Source of the DNA: Tautonia rosea
GTDB lineage: Bacteria; Planctomycetota; Planctomycetia; Isosphaerales; Isosphaeraceae
Direction of reading: 5' to 3'
DNA: 64,000 bases
NCBI RefSeq assembly: GCF_012958305.1
Contig: NZ_JABBYO010000006.1
Location: 407,343 to 471,342 of the forward strand
Part shown: piece after piece, positions 45,283 to 54,460 of the stretch
Layout of the letters: each line of letters starts with the position of its first letter
Position numbering within the stretch: the stretch's first letter is position 1
The notes under the pieces: model-generated
Told to the model about the DNA's origin: nothing
Database searches by the model: none
Seen by the model: the letters and a program-made list of their open reading frames with translations, nothing else
Translations under genes and position numbers: made by a program

Positions 45283-47823
45283 TCAGGGGAGGAACACGAA
45301 TTCCGGGCTGTTGATCATGACCCAGATAACATCTTCCATGCGTTCGCGGAACTCGAGGGTGAGCCGGGGGGTTGGCGGGTCGCCGACCCGTGCAAGGCGC
45401 TGGTTGGCAAGCTGGATCTCTGTGGCTTCGGCGTTCAGATGATTGGCCCAGGAGACGAGTCGGGGAAGGGGGAGGGTCGGGGACGCAGGTTCGGCTCCGG
45501 GGACGATCCGATCGTTGAACGATTCACCGAGATACGCGACCAGGCGATCGCGCTCGGCGGGAATGGGAGGTCGGGAGAGGATGCGGAGGGAGACGGCGTG
45601 GATGAGCTCGGGTGCCGTCTCTTCGTCGAGGCAGAGGTCGGTCAGGGCGCTGTCGTCGGAGAGCCTGGCGATGCGTGAGGATACAACAACGCCGTTGGCC
45701 AGGATGGCCGGTTGGAGGGGGGTACTCTCCTCGTCCCGGACGCTGATCGGATCTTGCCGCGTGGGTCGCCAGCCGAAGGTGACAAGGACGTCGAGGATGC
45801 TTTCGGCCACGGGGAGGATCAATGCGGGGCGGTCGCGGTCGGTCGAATTCGAAACGAATTGCCAGGCGCGACGAGGCCGACCGAAGTTGAGGAAGTCTCG
45901 GGGTGGTCGACGGCCGATGATGTCGTGATTCAACTCCTCGGTGTGGAACGGCTTGCCGGCAATCTGGAAGAGGGAATCGACCACTTGTTCGGCAGAGAGG
46001 CGTCGGCGAGCGGGCAAGAGCGGGTCGGCCTGGACGGAGGAGTCAGCGTGGGGCGGCACCTGGGCCTGGTAGACGCTCGACTCGAAGATGAGCCGGGCGA
46101 GGTGTTTCAGGTCGTAACCGTTGGACATGAATTCGCGAGAGAGAGCGTCGAGCAGTTCCGGATGGCGTCGGGTGGTGTTCAGGTCCCAATCGTCCACGGG
46201 ATTGACGAGTCCCGAGCCGAGGTAGCGCTGCCAGACGCGATTGGCGAGGACCGGGGCGAAGCGGCCATTCTCGGGAGTGGTGATCCAGGCGGCGAGGCGA
46301 TCGCGGAGGTCGGCCCCTTCGGGCAGATAGGTGTCGGCGAGTTCGTCGGAGGCAATGGTGGTGAGGTTCCAGTGCGGCTCAACGGCGTCGCCCGCGGCGA
46401 GCGAAATGGAAACCGAGGGAACCCGGCCGCCGGGCTGTTGCCGGACGGTGCTAGTGGCGGGGATAGTGACGGGCTTTCCTTCGAGCAGGGCGGCCAGGCC
46501 GAACAGATCTTCCTGGTAGAAGGGGTGGGTGGGGGCGTCGTGGCATCGGGCGCACTGAAGGTCGGCGGCAAGGAAGGCGCGGGCCAGGACGTGGGCCTTG
46601 GCGGCCATTGGTGCATCGTTCTCCGTGGCAAGTCGGAAGCCACCCGGAGCGCCACCGTAGACACTGCCTTCCATGCGGACCAGGTCGGTGACGAGGCGGT
46701 CGATCGGTGTGTTGTCGAGCAAAGCCTGGTGGAGGTAACGGCGGAAGGGGCCTGTGTTGTTGAGGGTGGGCTTGAGGATGCCCGGGTTCTCGGCCAGGAC
46801 GTCTTGCCAGTAGCCCATCCAGGAATCGGCCCAGCGGGGGTCGGCGAGTCGGGCCTCGATGGCCCGGGCTCGCTTGTCGGGACGGTTGTCGGCGAGGAAG
46901 GCCTTGACCTCGTCGGGGGTGGGAATGACACCTGTCGAGTCGAGCGAGAGGCGGCGGAAGAAGGCGAGGTCGTCGGTGAGGGGTGGCAGCTTGACTCCGG
47001 TGTGCCTGACGTAGCGGTCGATGAGGTTTTCTGAGGGATCGCCGGGCCATTCGGGAGAGGGGGATTTCTCGGCATGAAGACGTGCGAGTTCGTGGCGCTT
47101 TTGCCAGAATCGGTCTTCACTGCGTGCGGCTTGGCGACGTCGAGTGGTGTTCAGGGCTTCGATCCGAAGGTCCTCGGACTCCTCGTAGGCCCGCCAGCCA
47201 GGGTCCGTGAGCTCAATACGATCGGAGCCGCCGATCAGGACGGGTGGCTCGCCGGGGGCAGCGATGCTGACAGAAAGCTCGCTCGTCTCGGGCCGCAGGT
47301 TCTTTCCGCCGACAATTGCCCAGAGCTCGACCTGATGTGGCAGACCGTCAGAGGTCCAGTCGAGAATCTGTTCGTTGTCGCCCGGACGGAGCGGACGACG
47401 GGGAGGGTCGTTGTGGGGAGGGAAGCCACGAACCACGTCGTGACCATCATTCCGAATGGCGAGGAATTGACATTCGGCCACGAGCTCGCGATCGAGCCGC
47501 AGTTGCGAGGCGTACCGCGATCGGAGGATCAGGCGATAAGCCCCCGGAGGGACCTGAAGCGTTGTCTCGGCTCGGAGTGCGAACGGGCCGGATCGATCAA
47601 GCTCGATTCCCCGATCCGAGTATTTTGCCGGAACGTGTGGGATTCCCAACGCAGGGACCTCGAAGCGATCGGCCGGGGAGTCGGCCGGGGCTTGCCAGTC
47701 CCAGGATTCGGGAAGGTTCTCCCAGACCTCAACCTGCACGAGGTCGCCTGCCGAAGGGCTCACTCCCCAAACGAGCGATGCCAACAGGATGCCGGAGATT
47801 GACCAGAAACGGATTGCAGGCAT
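45283..47823 (-). CDS. DUF1549/DUF1553 protein with CxxCH motif
   Basis: 846 residues, secreted: signal AIRFWSISGILLASLVWGV. An N-terminal PA14/CBM-like beta domain (about 25-210) precedes DUF1549 (about 265-455), which carries C424-x-x-C427-H428 (QCARCHDAP), a cytochrome-c-type heme motif. DUF1553 follows (about 520-820: FAPVLANRVWQRYLG; LDALSREFMSNGYDLKHLARL). ATG 47823 is chosen for the signal peptide and GAGGTGG upstream; the frame is open to 47880. Such proteins are planctomycete-specific expansions paired with DUF1501; electron transfer is suggested by the heme motif, but heme binding is not shown. Confidence 0.93.
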   Translation of the reverse strand: MPAIRFWSISGILLASLVWGVSPSAGDLVQVEVWENLPESWDWQAPADSPADRFEVPALGIPHVPAKYSDRGIELDRSGPFALRAETTLQVPPGAYRLILRSRYASQLRLDRELVAECQFLAIRNDGHDVVRGFPPHNDPPRRPLRPGDNEQILDWTSDGLPHQVELWAIVGGKNLRPETSELSVSIAAPGEPPVLIGGSDRIELTDPGWRAYEESEDLRIEALNTTRRRQAARSEDRFWQKRHELARLHAEKSPSPEWPGDPSENLIDRYVRHTGVKLPPLTDDLAFFRRLSLDSTGVIPTPDEVKAFLADNRPDKRARAIEARLADPRWADSWMGYWQDVLAENPGILKPTLNNTGPFRRYLHQALLDNTPIDRLVTDLVRMEGSVYGGAPGGFRLATENDAPMAAKAHVLARAFLAADLQCARCHDAPTHPFYQEDLFGLAALLEGKPVTIPATSTVRQQPGGRVPSVSISLAAGDAVEPHWNLTTIASDELADTYLPEGADLRDRLAAWITTPENGRFAPVLANRVWQRYLGSGLVNPVDDWDLNTTRRHPELLDALSREFMSNGYDLKHLARLIFESSVYQAQVPPHADSSVQADPLLPARRRLSAEQVVDSLFQIAGKPFHTEELNHDIIGRRPPRDFLNFGRPRRAWQFVSNSTDRDRPALILPVAESILDVLVTFGWRPTRQDPISVRDEESTPLQPAILANGVVVSSRIARLSDDSALTDLCLDEETAPELIHAVSLRILSRPPIPAERDRLVAYLGESFNDRIVPGAEPASPTLPLPRLVSWANHLNAEATEIQLANQRLARVGDPPTPRLTLEFRERMEDVIWVMINSPEFVFLP

Positions 47824-47882
47824 GGTCCACCTCGCGGATCGAGGGCAGATGAAAGGCAAAGAGAAAAATTCATCAATCACTC

Positions 47883-47911
47883 AACTTAACCTCGGTGCCG
47901 AATCAGGTCAA
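47883..47911 (-). promoter_or_regulatory. Candidate promoter of the DUF1549/1553-DUF1501 operon
   Basis: Minus-strand TTGACC (47911-47906), 5 of 6, and TAAGTT (47888-47883), 3 of 6, are separated by 17 bases. Transcription from about 47876 would leave a leader of about 53 bases. The -10 is weak. Confidence 0.3.
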
Positions 47912-48096
47912 CCATGACTCTATGTCGATGGAGGGACCGCAATCGAGGAAGATTTGTGTGGGATTCGAGCGAGTGAGCCGAACGATCTAGGTCTTGATGT
48001 GCAGCGAGCTTGAGATTTTGTTTTACTAATCATGTAATTAAAATTTTAATCTATGGTTGGCTACGCGGATCTGCTTTGAATCAGATGGACGAGGGG

Positions 48097-51000
48097 TCAG
48101 GTCGAGGGTCTGAAGGGACGGAAATGCCCCTGGGAGCGATCCCAGAGGTAGACGTGCCAGAGATAAGTCTGGTGTTTTAACTCCATATTCTGCCGGATGA
48201 AGGTTTCGATTCTGGCACCTGGATATTCCCATCGCATGTTTTTGCCCCGGGTCCGGAATTTTTCCTTGTAGATGAGGAGCCAGAGGCGATCGTGCGCCTC
48301 GCAGGCGTCCATCAATTCGTCGAGATTTCCGATCGAGACAGCACCACCGTTGCGGTCGATCAGTTGGCCGTCCTTGAGAACGAGGAAGTCGAGCAAGCGA
48401 GGAACGCTGAGGTCATAATCAATCCGGCCGATTTCAAGGATGCCGGCGTGTGGGTGAGGTTCGGTGGCAAGGACATGATCGCCCTCTCGGAGATGAGCGG
48501 CGACGTATCGGAAAGCTCCGGTGGAATCGGGGAGGAGTTTTAAATCATACGAGCCGGGAACGCGCCAGAGGGACCAGGAGAGTAAGACAGCCGTAAACAT
48601 CACTGCGGAGAGGACGACCGCCAGTAGACCCGGTCGATGGCGGCGCTGGGACGGGTTGCCAGCCAGCGAACTGAGGCGGACTGCAACGCGTCGGATCCCC
48701 TCGACGCCGACCAAGATCCAGAGGGGAAGTAGAAAATATTGGTAGCGAAGCCCAGGATGGGTGACGAGGACCACGGTCATGACCACTCCCGAGACGAGCA
48801 GGAAGACCGTTGCGATGAAGGCTCGGTTATGGGTTCGCCAGCGCAAGACGAGATCGAGCAGGGGGAACACACTGAGCAAGATGTGGAGTCGAGAGTATCC
48901 GATGATTAGGGAAAGCATGGCTAACGGTTGCCAGAAGTGAGGCTTGACGGTGGCCTCAAGATTCGGCGAGACTCCTTCGGTACGCGTAAGACAGAGCGTC
49001 TGGAAGGCAAGCCAGTCAATAAAGATACAGGCCATCGCGATCCCGCCAGCGGCGACGAGGCGCAGGTTGGCACGGAAACCCAGATCGCGGGCGAACAGAA
49101 GGAAGCCGAGCGCAAGCTGGGGGCCCGCCACCATCGTGATCTCCTGGCTAAGGACTGCACAAAGGAAGGCCAGCACAGTTAGTTCACGACGGCTCTGGTC
49201 CTGATCGGTCACAAAGCCCTTGCAGAACCAGTAGGCAGTCAAGATCGCAAAGAATTGCTGTTGTTGATAAAAGCGGGAAACGTGTCCGGTGAAGAGCGTG
49301 AAGGGATGGACCGCCATCAGCACCATCGCGCCGAGGCCCACCCAGGGACTTCTTAGAACCTTGGCCCCATAGCGATAGGTCAGCCAGACGGTTCCAACAC
49401 CGAACATTGCTACGGGACCTCTGAGGGCCCAGAGGTTCTCTCCAAAGATCAGGACAAAGATGGCGGCCAGATAGTGATACAGAGGGCTGCGTGTGTAGTA
49501 GACCCCCTCAACCTCGAATTCCGGAACGCCGGTGCGAGCGATTGCCAGGACGGCCTGAACCGAGGCGTATTCGTCATCGTCGAGGGGTTGATAGTCAAGC
49601 TTGTAGATCCGAAGAAATGCGCTTGCGATCAATATCCAGGAAATCAGAAAGCTCCAGACAGGTTGACTGGGGAGGTTTCGGAACTTCTGGAGGATTGTCC
49701 GTGATCGTGCGCCGGGTTCGCTGGCAAAGGCCCCTGAGAATCCGGTGGCCAGAGCGGTGCCAACGGCACCGAACATGACGAGCCAGGGCCAGGGCATGAG
49801 GAACTGGAGATGTTCGTGCCGCTCGTAAAACGAGAGATCGAGGCCGAGCGTGAGCAGGACAATCGTGGTTGCAAGGATTAATCCTGCACGGGCCCCGCAA
49901 GACCATCGAGGATTCCGGCTCACCAGTACTCCGGCCGCGATCGTCACGAGCAGGACACCGAGAAAGGCGTTGATGAGGGGACCGAAATAGGATTGAGCCG
50001 AGTTCTGTCTGCCTCGGTACGTGAGTCTTGGGAGTGATGTGTCGGGAGTCAGCGCGGGGCCGAGCGTTTGGACCGATTGCCAGGAGGGAGTGTTCTCGGG
50101 TCCCATCCAGGGATGACTGAACCAGTCAGACCCTGATTCGAGGGGGATCAGGCGACCATCGGTCAGGGTTGCCTCTCCATCGATGGCGAGTCGAGGACCC
50201 CAGTTGGGGGGCTCGACGGTCCAGGGCTCGGCCAGGCGAATCTCGATACGATTGGAGCCCGCTTTCAACAACGGGCCGATTGTATAGGCGTAGTAGGCAA
50301 GCTCCGAACGATCCCGAGTCAAGGATTTGGGTGGAACGGGCTCTGGGAATCGATCGGGTTTCTCGGGGGTCCGACGCGTTTCCTCGATAGGAGTCTTCGG
50401 GTCGTAAGTGCCGGGTAAATCGCTCCGATTGGTCGCCCGAGGTTGGTCGGGGGTGACGTTGACCATGTTCCGGTACTGTTCGACCGGATCGTACGTAGGG
50501 TCGGAGTGTCTCGGGTTGAGGAAGTCCTTACCGACGAACAGCGAGCCGATCTCGTCCGGATCAAGCAGCTCGGGCTTGCTGAAGGGGTCCCAGGCGCGGC
50601 GTTCGTTGATGATCCAGTTGCCGCGGTCGAGGTCGAGGGGGGAAGGGATGGTCGGACCAAGTGCGGTGCCGTTGATGGTCAGGTCGAACGGTCGATTGCT
50701 GAAGACGCGGAGAAAGGCCTCGTCGGGAGCTTTTGGCAGTTCCCAGTCGGTCGCGAACACCACGGCCTGGTCGGAATCGACGCGAGGGTCAGCAATACGA
50801 TCGCCTCGGAAGGGGGTCGAGTAGGTCCGAGGTGGGAGGGTTCGGAGTCTTGGCCGATGGGGAGGATCGACCGTGATGGCGGTTCGCCATTGAGCATCGA
50901 CATAATTCGGCTCGGTCCAGTCGAGAGTCTGAAGTCCCGGAGGAACTGGTTCGGCACGCCAGGAGGGGTTGCTCTGAATCGGGATCACCTCACCTGACCA

Positions 51001-51534
51001 TAACTCAACAGCACCGGAGAGCTGGAAGCTTGGCTGCGGGTGTCGGGCCTCGACCTGGACCCCAATCACGTTTCGCCCAGGACGGATGTATTCGCTGAGA
51101 TCGATAAACAACGGCACGCGCGCGTTATCGTGATCAGACCACTGATACTCGCGAGGAAAGTTCAGGGCCATCACGGGTTCGGGGTGAGTGATTCGCTGTC
51201 CAGGATCGCTGGTGCCGTTCTGGTAGGGCCGTGTCGGCCGCCAGAGATAGATGCGGCCGACTGGGTTCCGATTGACCGTGACTTCAAAGGCATTGCGAGC
51301 TGAGACCACAATCCAGGCATGCTTCGGCTGGCCGGTTACCATGAACTCGGTGCGGAAATAGCCGGTGAAGGCGGCCCGATCGGGAGACGCGATCCAAAGC
51401 CCCTCGGGCTCGAAGGGACGGAGCGGCTCCTTCCAGGAAAGTTGAAGCCGAACCAGGGCGTACCCCATGCTTGCTGACCAGATGAGGATCAGCATGAGCA
51501 TCGCGGCTCGGGAGGAGCGGGGACGGCTGAGCAC
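48097..51534 (-). CDS. GT39-like membrane glycosyltransferase with sugar-binding-type N-terminus
   Basis: 1145 residues, GTG start with AGGA upstream. One membrane helix (12-30) is followed by a large external region (about 35-510) containing two beta-sandwich units resembling the N-terminal domains of GH2/rhamnosidases (first: AWIVVSARNAFEVTVNRNPV and IDLSEYIRPGRNVIGVQVEA; second: AFLRVFSNRPFDLTINGT, later GPLLKAGSNRIEIRLAEPW). The GT-C core follows (about 515-990) with around ten or more helices and the catalytic loop motif D652-D-D-E655, as in ArnT/GT39 enzymes that use lipid-linked sugars. A soluble C-terminal domain ends it. Last gene of the glycan operon, 18 bases after the TPR membrane gene. 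Confidence 0.85.
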   Translation of the reverse strand: MLSRPRSSRAAMLMLILIWSASMGYALVRLQLSWKEPLRPFEPEGLWIASPDRAAFTGYFRTEFMVTGQPKHAWIVVSARNAFEVTVNRNPVGRIYLWRPTRPYQNGTSDPGQRITHPEPVMALNFPREYQWSDHDNARVPLFIDLSEYIRPGRNVIGVQVEARHPQPSFQLSGAVELWSGEVIPIQSNPSWRAEPVPPGLQTLDWTEPNYVDAQWRTAITVDPPHRPRLRTLPPRTYSTPFRGDRIADPRVDSDQAVVFATDWELPKAPDEAFLRVFSNRPFDLTINGTALGPTIPSPLDLDRGNWIINERRAWDPFSKPELLDPDEIGSLFVGKDFLNPRHSDPTYDPVEQYRNMVNVTPDQPRATNRSDLPGTYDPKTPIEETRRTPEKPDRFPEPVPPKSLTRDRSELAYYAYTIGPLLKAGSNRIEIRLAEPWTVEPPNWGPRLAIDGEATLTDGRLIPLESGSDWFSHPWMGPENTPSWQSVQTLGPALTPDTSLPRLTYRGRQNSAQSYFGPLINAFLGVLLVTIAAGVLVSRNPRWSCGARAGLILATTIVLLTLGLDLSFYERHEHLQFLMPWPWLVMFGAVGTALATGFSGAFASEPGARSRTILQKFRNLPSQPVWSFLISWILIASAFLRIYKLDYQPLDDDEYASVQAVLAIARTGVPEFEVEGVYYTRSPLYHYLAAIFVLIFGENLWALRGPVAMFGVGTVWLTYRYGAKVLRSPWVGLGAMVLMAVHPFTLFTGHVSRFYQQQQFFAILTAYWFCKGFVTDQDQSRRELTVLAFLCAVLSQEITMVAGPQLALGFLLFARDLGFRANLRLVAAGGIAMACIFIDWLAFQTLCLTRTEGVSPNLEATVKPHFWQPLAMLSLIIGYSRLHILLSVFPLLDLVLRWRTHNRAFIATVFLLVSGVVMTVVLVTHPGLRYQYFLLPLWILVGVEGIRRVAVRLSSLAGNPSQRRHRPGLLAVVLSAVMFTAVLLSWSLWRVPGSYDLKLLPDSTGAFRYVAAHLREGDHVLATEPHPHAGILEIGRIDYDLSVPRLLDFLVLKDGQLIDRNGGAVSIGNLDELMDACEAHDRLWLLIYKEKFRTRGKNMRWEYPGARIETFIRQNMELKHQTYLWHVYLWDRSQGHFRPFRPST

Positions 51535-51552
51535 GGGAGATTCCTGGAGTAG

Positions 51553-52881
51553 TCAGGGGCGGAGCGATTTGCGGTAATGCTGTAGGGCGTCGTCGGGCTG
51601 GCCCGCGTCGAGCGCGGCGACGAAGAGGTTGTGGTGAGCGAAGGCCAGAATGGGCTTCTTCGATGGAGACTGGAAGCAGGAGTAGGTTGCGGTCAATTCC
51701 TCGACAAGTCGGGCGAGTTCGTCGCCTCGTCCCGTGCGCAGATAGGCGAGCTGGAGGGTAAAGTTCGCCTTGAGGTTGTTGGGTTCGCGATGGAGGATGG
51801 CTTCAAGTCCTCGAATTGCAGATTCAACCTGCCCGGAGTTCAGGTCGTGGATGGCACAGCGGAGCAAGGCTCGGCCCGCTTCTCGCGAGCAAGGAGATTC
51901 AGGAGGGGCATCGCGCAAGAGACTCGTGTAGCGTTCCGACGCTTCAAAAAAACGACCGGATCGTTCCATCAGGTTGGCGAGGTAAAGACGGGCCTCAAGA
52001 CAATCGCGGTTGCCGAGAAGGTGCTGGAGCACTCCGACCTGAACGACGTAGTACGTATCTTCGCGCAAGATTGGAAATGATTGGCCGGCATCTTCAAGGA
52101 GGCGGAGCGCCTCGGCGTAATTGGCGTTTCGACACGCCGCCTGAGCGGCGATGACCTGGTGGCCGGCGAGAAAGGGCAATGTCCAGGCGAGGGCCGCGGC
52201 GGGAATGAGCTGTGAGACTATGAGACGGACAGCGTGTGTGATGCGCTCGCGATGGACATTCCTATCGGCCACACAGGTCGCGGTGAGCAGGCCCGACAGA
52301 CCGAGCATTGCGAAGACCCAGCCCTTGCCGATGAACTGGCAGAACGGCTCAGTGAAACCGAGCCAGTCGAGCATGTCGGGTAATCGGTTCAGGTCGAGGT
52401 TCCAGGGCTCATTCAGTGGGAGATCAAAGATCTGGACACGTCTCGGTGTGTCAACCGCGTAGTTGCCGGCCTTCAGTGGGGTGTCGGTGAACTCGCCATT
52501 CATGTAGAGGTCACCCCCGAGCCAGGTGAGATTCTCATGCTGGATGTGGAGCCAGGCCGCTCGGGCCGAGGGGCCTGGCTGCCAGACGGTGACGGCGTAG
52601 GGGAACAGGAGCGAGGCCGTCAACGCCGTGGTGGCGATCCGCCGAACCGAGCGTCCGCCCATCCGCCTGAGTGCCCCTAGGAGCACGATTAATCCGACGA
52701 TCGCCAGACAGCCGTTTTGGTAGATGCGAACAATGGAAGGCTCTTCGAGGAGGGCCTTGAGTGAACCATTGTCAGTGAAGGAGAAACCGTTGGGGATCCG
52801 CCACCAGGGAGCTCGGGAGGCGAGCCCAAGCAGCCCGAGGCTTCCGAGGACGACCCAGCAAAGTACAAAGCGTTTGAACAT
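51553..52881 (-). CDS. Polytopic membrane protein with TPR tail
   Basis: 442 residues. Five membrane helices (about 5-22, 55-70, 84-102, 188-208, 222-248) separate a loop of about 85 residues (WLHIQHENLTWLGGDLYMNG and so on) from a C-terminal TPR domain (about 255-440: NYAEALRLLEDAGQSFPILR; EASERYTSLLRDAPPESPCS; AIRGLEAILHREPNNLKANF). I cannot assign a family. Between HlyD-type and GT39-type genes with gaps of 9 and 18 bases, it is likely a partner of the glycosylation complex. Confidence 0.75.
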   Translation of the reverse strand: MFKRFVLCWVVLGSLGLLGLASRAPWWRIPNGFSFTDNGSLKALLEEPSIVRIYQNGCLAIVGLIVLLGALRRMGGRSVRRIATTALTASLLFPYAVTVWQPGPSARAAWLHIQHENLTWLGGDLYMNGEFTDTPLKAGNYAVDTPRRVQIFDLPLNEPWNLDLNRLPDMLDWLGFTEPFCQFIGKGWVFAMLGLSGLLTATCVADRNVHRERITHAVRLIVSQLIPAAALAWTLPFLAGHQVIAAQAACRNANYAEALRLLEDAGQSFPILREDTYYVVQVGVLQHLLGNRDCLEARLYLANLMERSGRFFEASERYTSLLRDAPPESPCSREAGRALLRCAIHDLNSGQVESAIRGLEAILHREPNNLKANFTLQLAYLRTGRGDELARLVEELTATYSCFQSPSKKPILAFAHHNLFVAALDAGQPDDALQHYRKSLRP

Positions 52882-52890
52882 GGCAACGAT

Positions 52891-54405
52891 TCAGGGGAGC
52901 TTTGGTTCAGAGGGTGCGGCATCGGAGAGGACACGAGGGGGATCCAGTGGCTCACCGTCGAGCGTTTCGATCTGGACGCTGTCTCCGGTTTCAAGGATCT
53001 GATATCCATCGATGAGGACGATCTGACCTGGTTCAAGCCCGGCTTGGATCTCGGTATAGCCACCTGCCGAGGCGCCGATGACGACCTCTTTCGTTTTGCG
53101 TTGATCGCCGTCAGCCACATAAACGAATGCCGTACGCCCGGACCGAGCGACGAGTGCGGCATTGGGAATTGAGGGGCCGGCGTGGGTCGACTCGATCCGG
53201 GCGAAGCCGGTTAGGCCAGGGACGATCAGCAGTTCCTCGGTGTGCAAGGTAATTTGCACTCCGAAGGTTGAGGGCCATTCTGGCGCCCCGGTGCCGAGCG
53301 GACGGATGGGACGGGTTGCCTCGGGACCACCCAGGTCGTAAGTGACGACTGGGAGGATCTTCGTGACCGTACCTGGGATTGGCTGTCCAGGATACGATTC
53401 AAGATGGACCGCAGCCGGGGTACCGGGGCTAAATCGGCCGATGCTGGTCTGGTCCATCCGGGCCTCGAACCAGACACCACTGGCCAGCAGCATGGCAGGC
53501 TTGCCGGGGTCCTGATTGTACTCTCCTTCATGGACGAGGAGCCGCTCGACCACCCCATCGGCAGGCGATCGGACGGTGTAGTCCTCCAGTTCGAGTTCGC
53601 GATGCTGAAGGGCTAGTTTTGCCTCCTCAATTTTCGCCTTGGCGATTCGGACACTTGCCTCGGCCCCAGCCTCTGCCATGCCCAGTGAAACGTTTTCCAG
53701 TTCAAGATCGGCCATCGCCTCGAGCTGACTGAGCGAGTCGAGTAAGAGATTTTTTCGGTTTGAGGCATTGCGACGGAGCAGTTCGACATTCATGGCCATG
53801 ATTTCGTTGTTCACCTGAGCGCGAAGCTCCGCGTACTTGTGTCGGATCCGTTCCAACGCTGGGCGTTCCTGAGCGAGGATGTAGGAGGAACCGAGTTCGG
53901 TTCGCTCAAGCTCGCCCAGCGCGATGGTGATGGCGGCCTGCGCGGCGTTGATTTTGACCTGGGCACGGCGTGGGTCGATCTCGACAAGCACTTGACCCTT
54001 GGTCACTGGATCCCCCAGATCGGCATGGATTTTTTGAATCGTTCCGAGGGGGATGAGGGGCACCTGAATGGGCTCGCTCCGGGTCATTCCCTCCCCCTGA
54101 TAAGTGGTTGTGAGCGGGAGGTGTTGCACGGTGGCAGCCGAGACAGGGAAGGGTTTTCCGAGCTTCCGGGCGATGCCCGCATAACCTAGCTTGGAGGTGT
54201 AGAGTCGAGCTGCAGGATCTTGATAGCGAGGCATGATGGCCAGAATGAGCAGAGCCGTACTGAGGGCAACGGTGATCATTCCGAGCGCAACGAGTCCCCC
54301 GTTCCGACGCAACAGGTCCCGCAACGACTCGGGGGTGGCTGCAGACCTCGCCTCGGTGATCCACATTCGCAATCGCTGTTTCGATCCCTCGAATACGGGT
54401 TGCAT
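52891..54405 (-). CDS. HlyD/RND-type membrane fusion (adaptor) protein
   Basis: 504 residues. A cytosolic tail, one membrane helix (about 38-58: LVALGMITVALSTALLILAI), a lipoyl-like half (IHADLGDPVTKGQVLVEIDP), a long coiled-coil hairpin (about 145-285), the second lipoyl half (DYTVRSPADGVVERLLVHEG) and a beta-barrel domain. Adaptors of this kind join an inner-membrane pump to an outer-membrane channel. No ABC, RND or TolC gene lies in the operon, so the partner is elsewhere or the protein has been repurposed. Upstream: flippase-like gene; downstream 9 bases: TPR membrane gene. Confidence 0.88.
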   Translation of the reverse strand: MQPVFEGSKQRLRMWITEARSAATPESLRDLLRRNGGLVALGMITVALSTALLILAIMPRYQDPAARLYTSKLGYAGIARKLGKPFPVSAATVQHLPLTTTYQGEGMTRSEPIQVPLIPLGTIQKIHADLGDPVTKGQVLVEIDPRRAQVKINAAQAAITIALGELERTELGSSYILAQERPALERIRHKYAELRAQVNNEIMAMNVELLRRNASNRKNLLLDSLSQLEAMADLELENVSLGMAEAGAEASVRIAKAKIEEAKLALQHRELELEDYTVRSPADGVVERLLVHEGEYNQDPGKPAMLLASGVWFEARMDQTSIGRFSPGTPAAVHLESYPGQPIPGTVTKILPVVTYDLGGPEATRPIRPLGTGAPEWPSTFGVQITLHTEELLIVPGLTGFARIESTHAGPSIPNAALVARSGRTAFVYVADGDQRKTKEVVIGASAGGYTEIQAGLEPGQIVLIDGYQILETGDSVQIETLDGEPLDPPRVLSDAAPSEPKLP

Positions 54406-54460
54406 GTGTCAGGACTCGATCAAGAGGAGCGAGACTCCATCGATGATTCGATAAGGCGGG

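Noticed and set aside
45712..47034. 440-codon frame antisense to the DUF1549/1553 gene
   Set aside because: Gly/Val/Glu-rich shadow; no ribosome binding site or domain.
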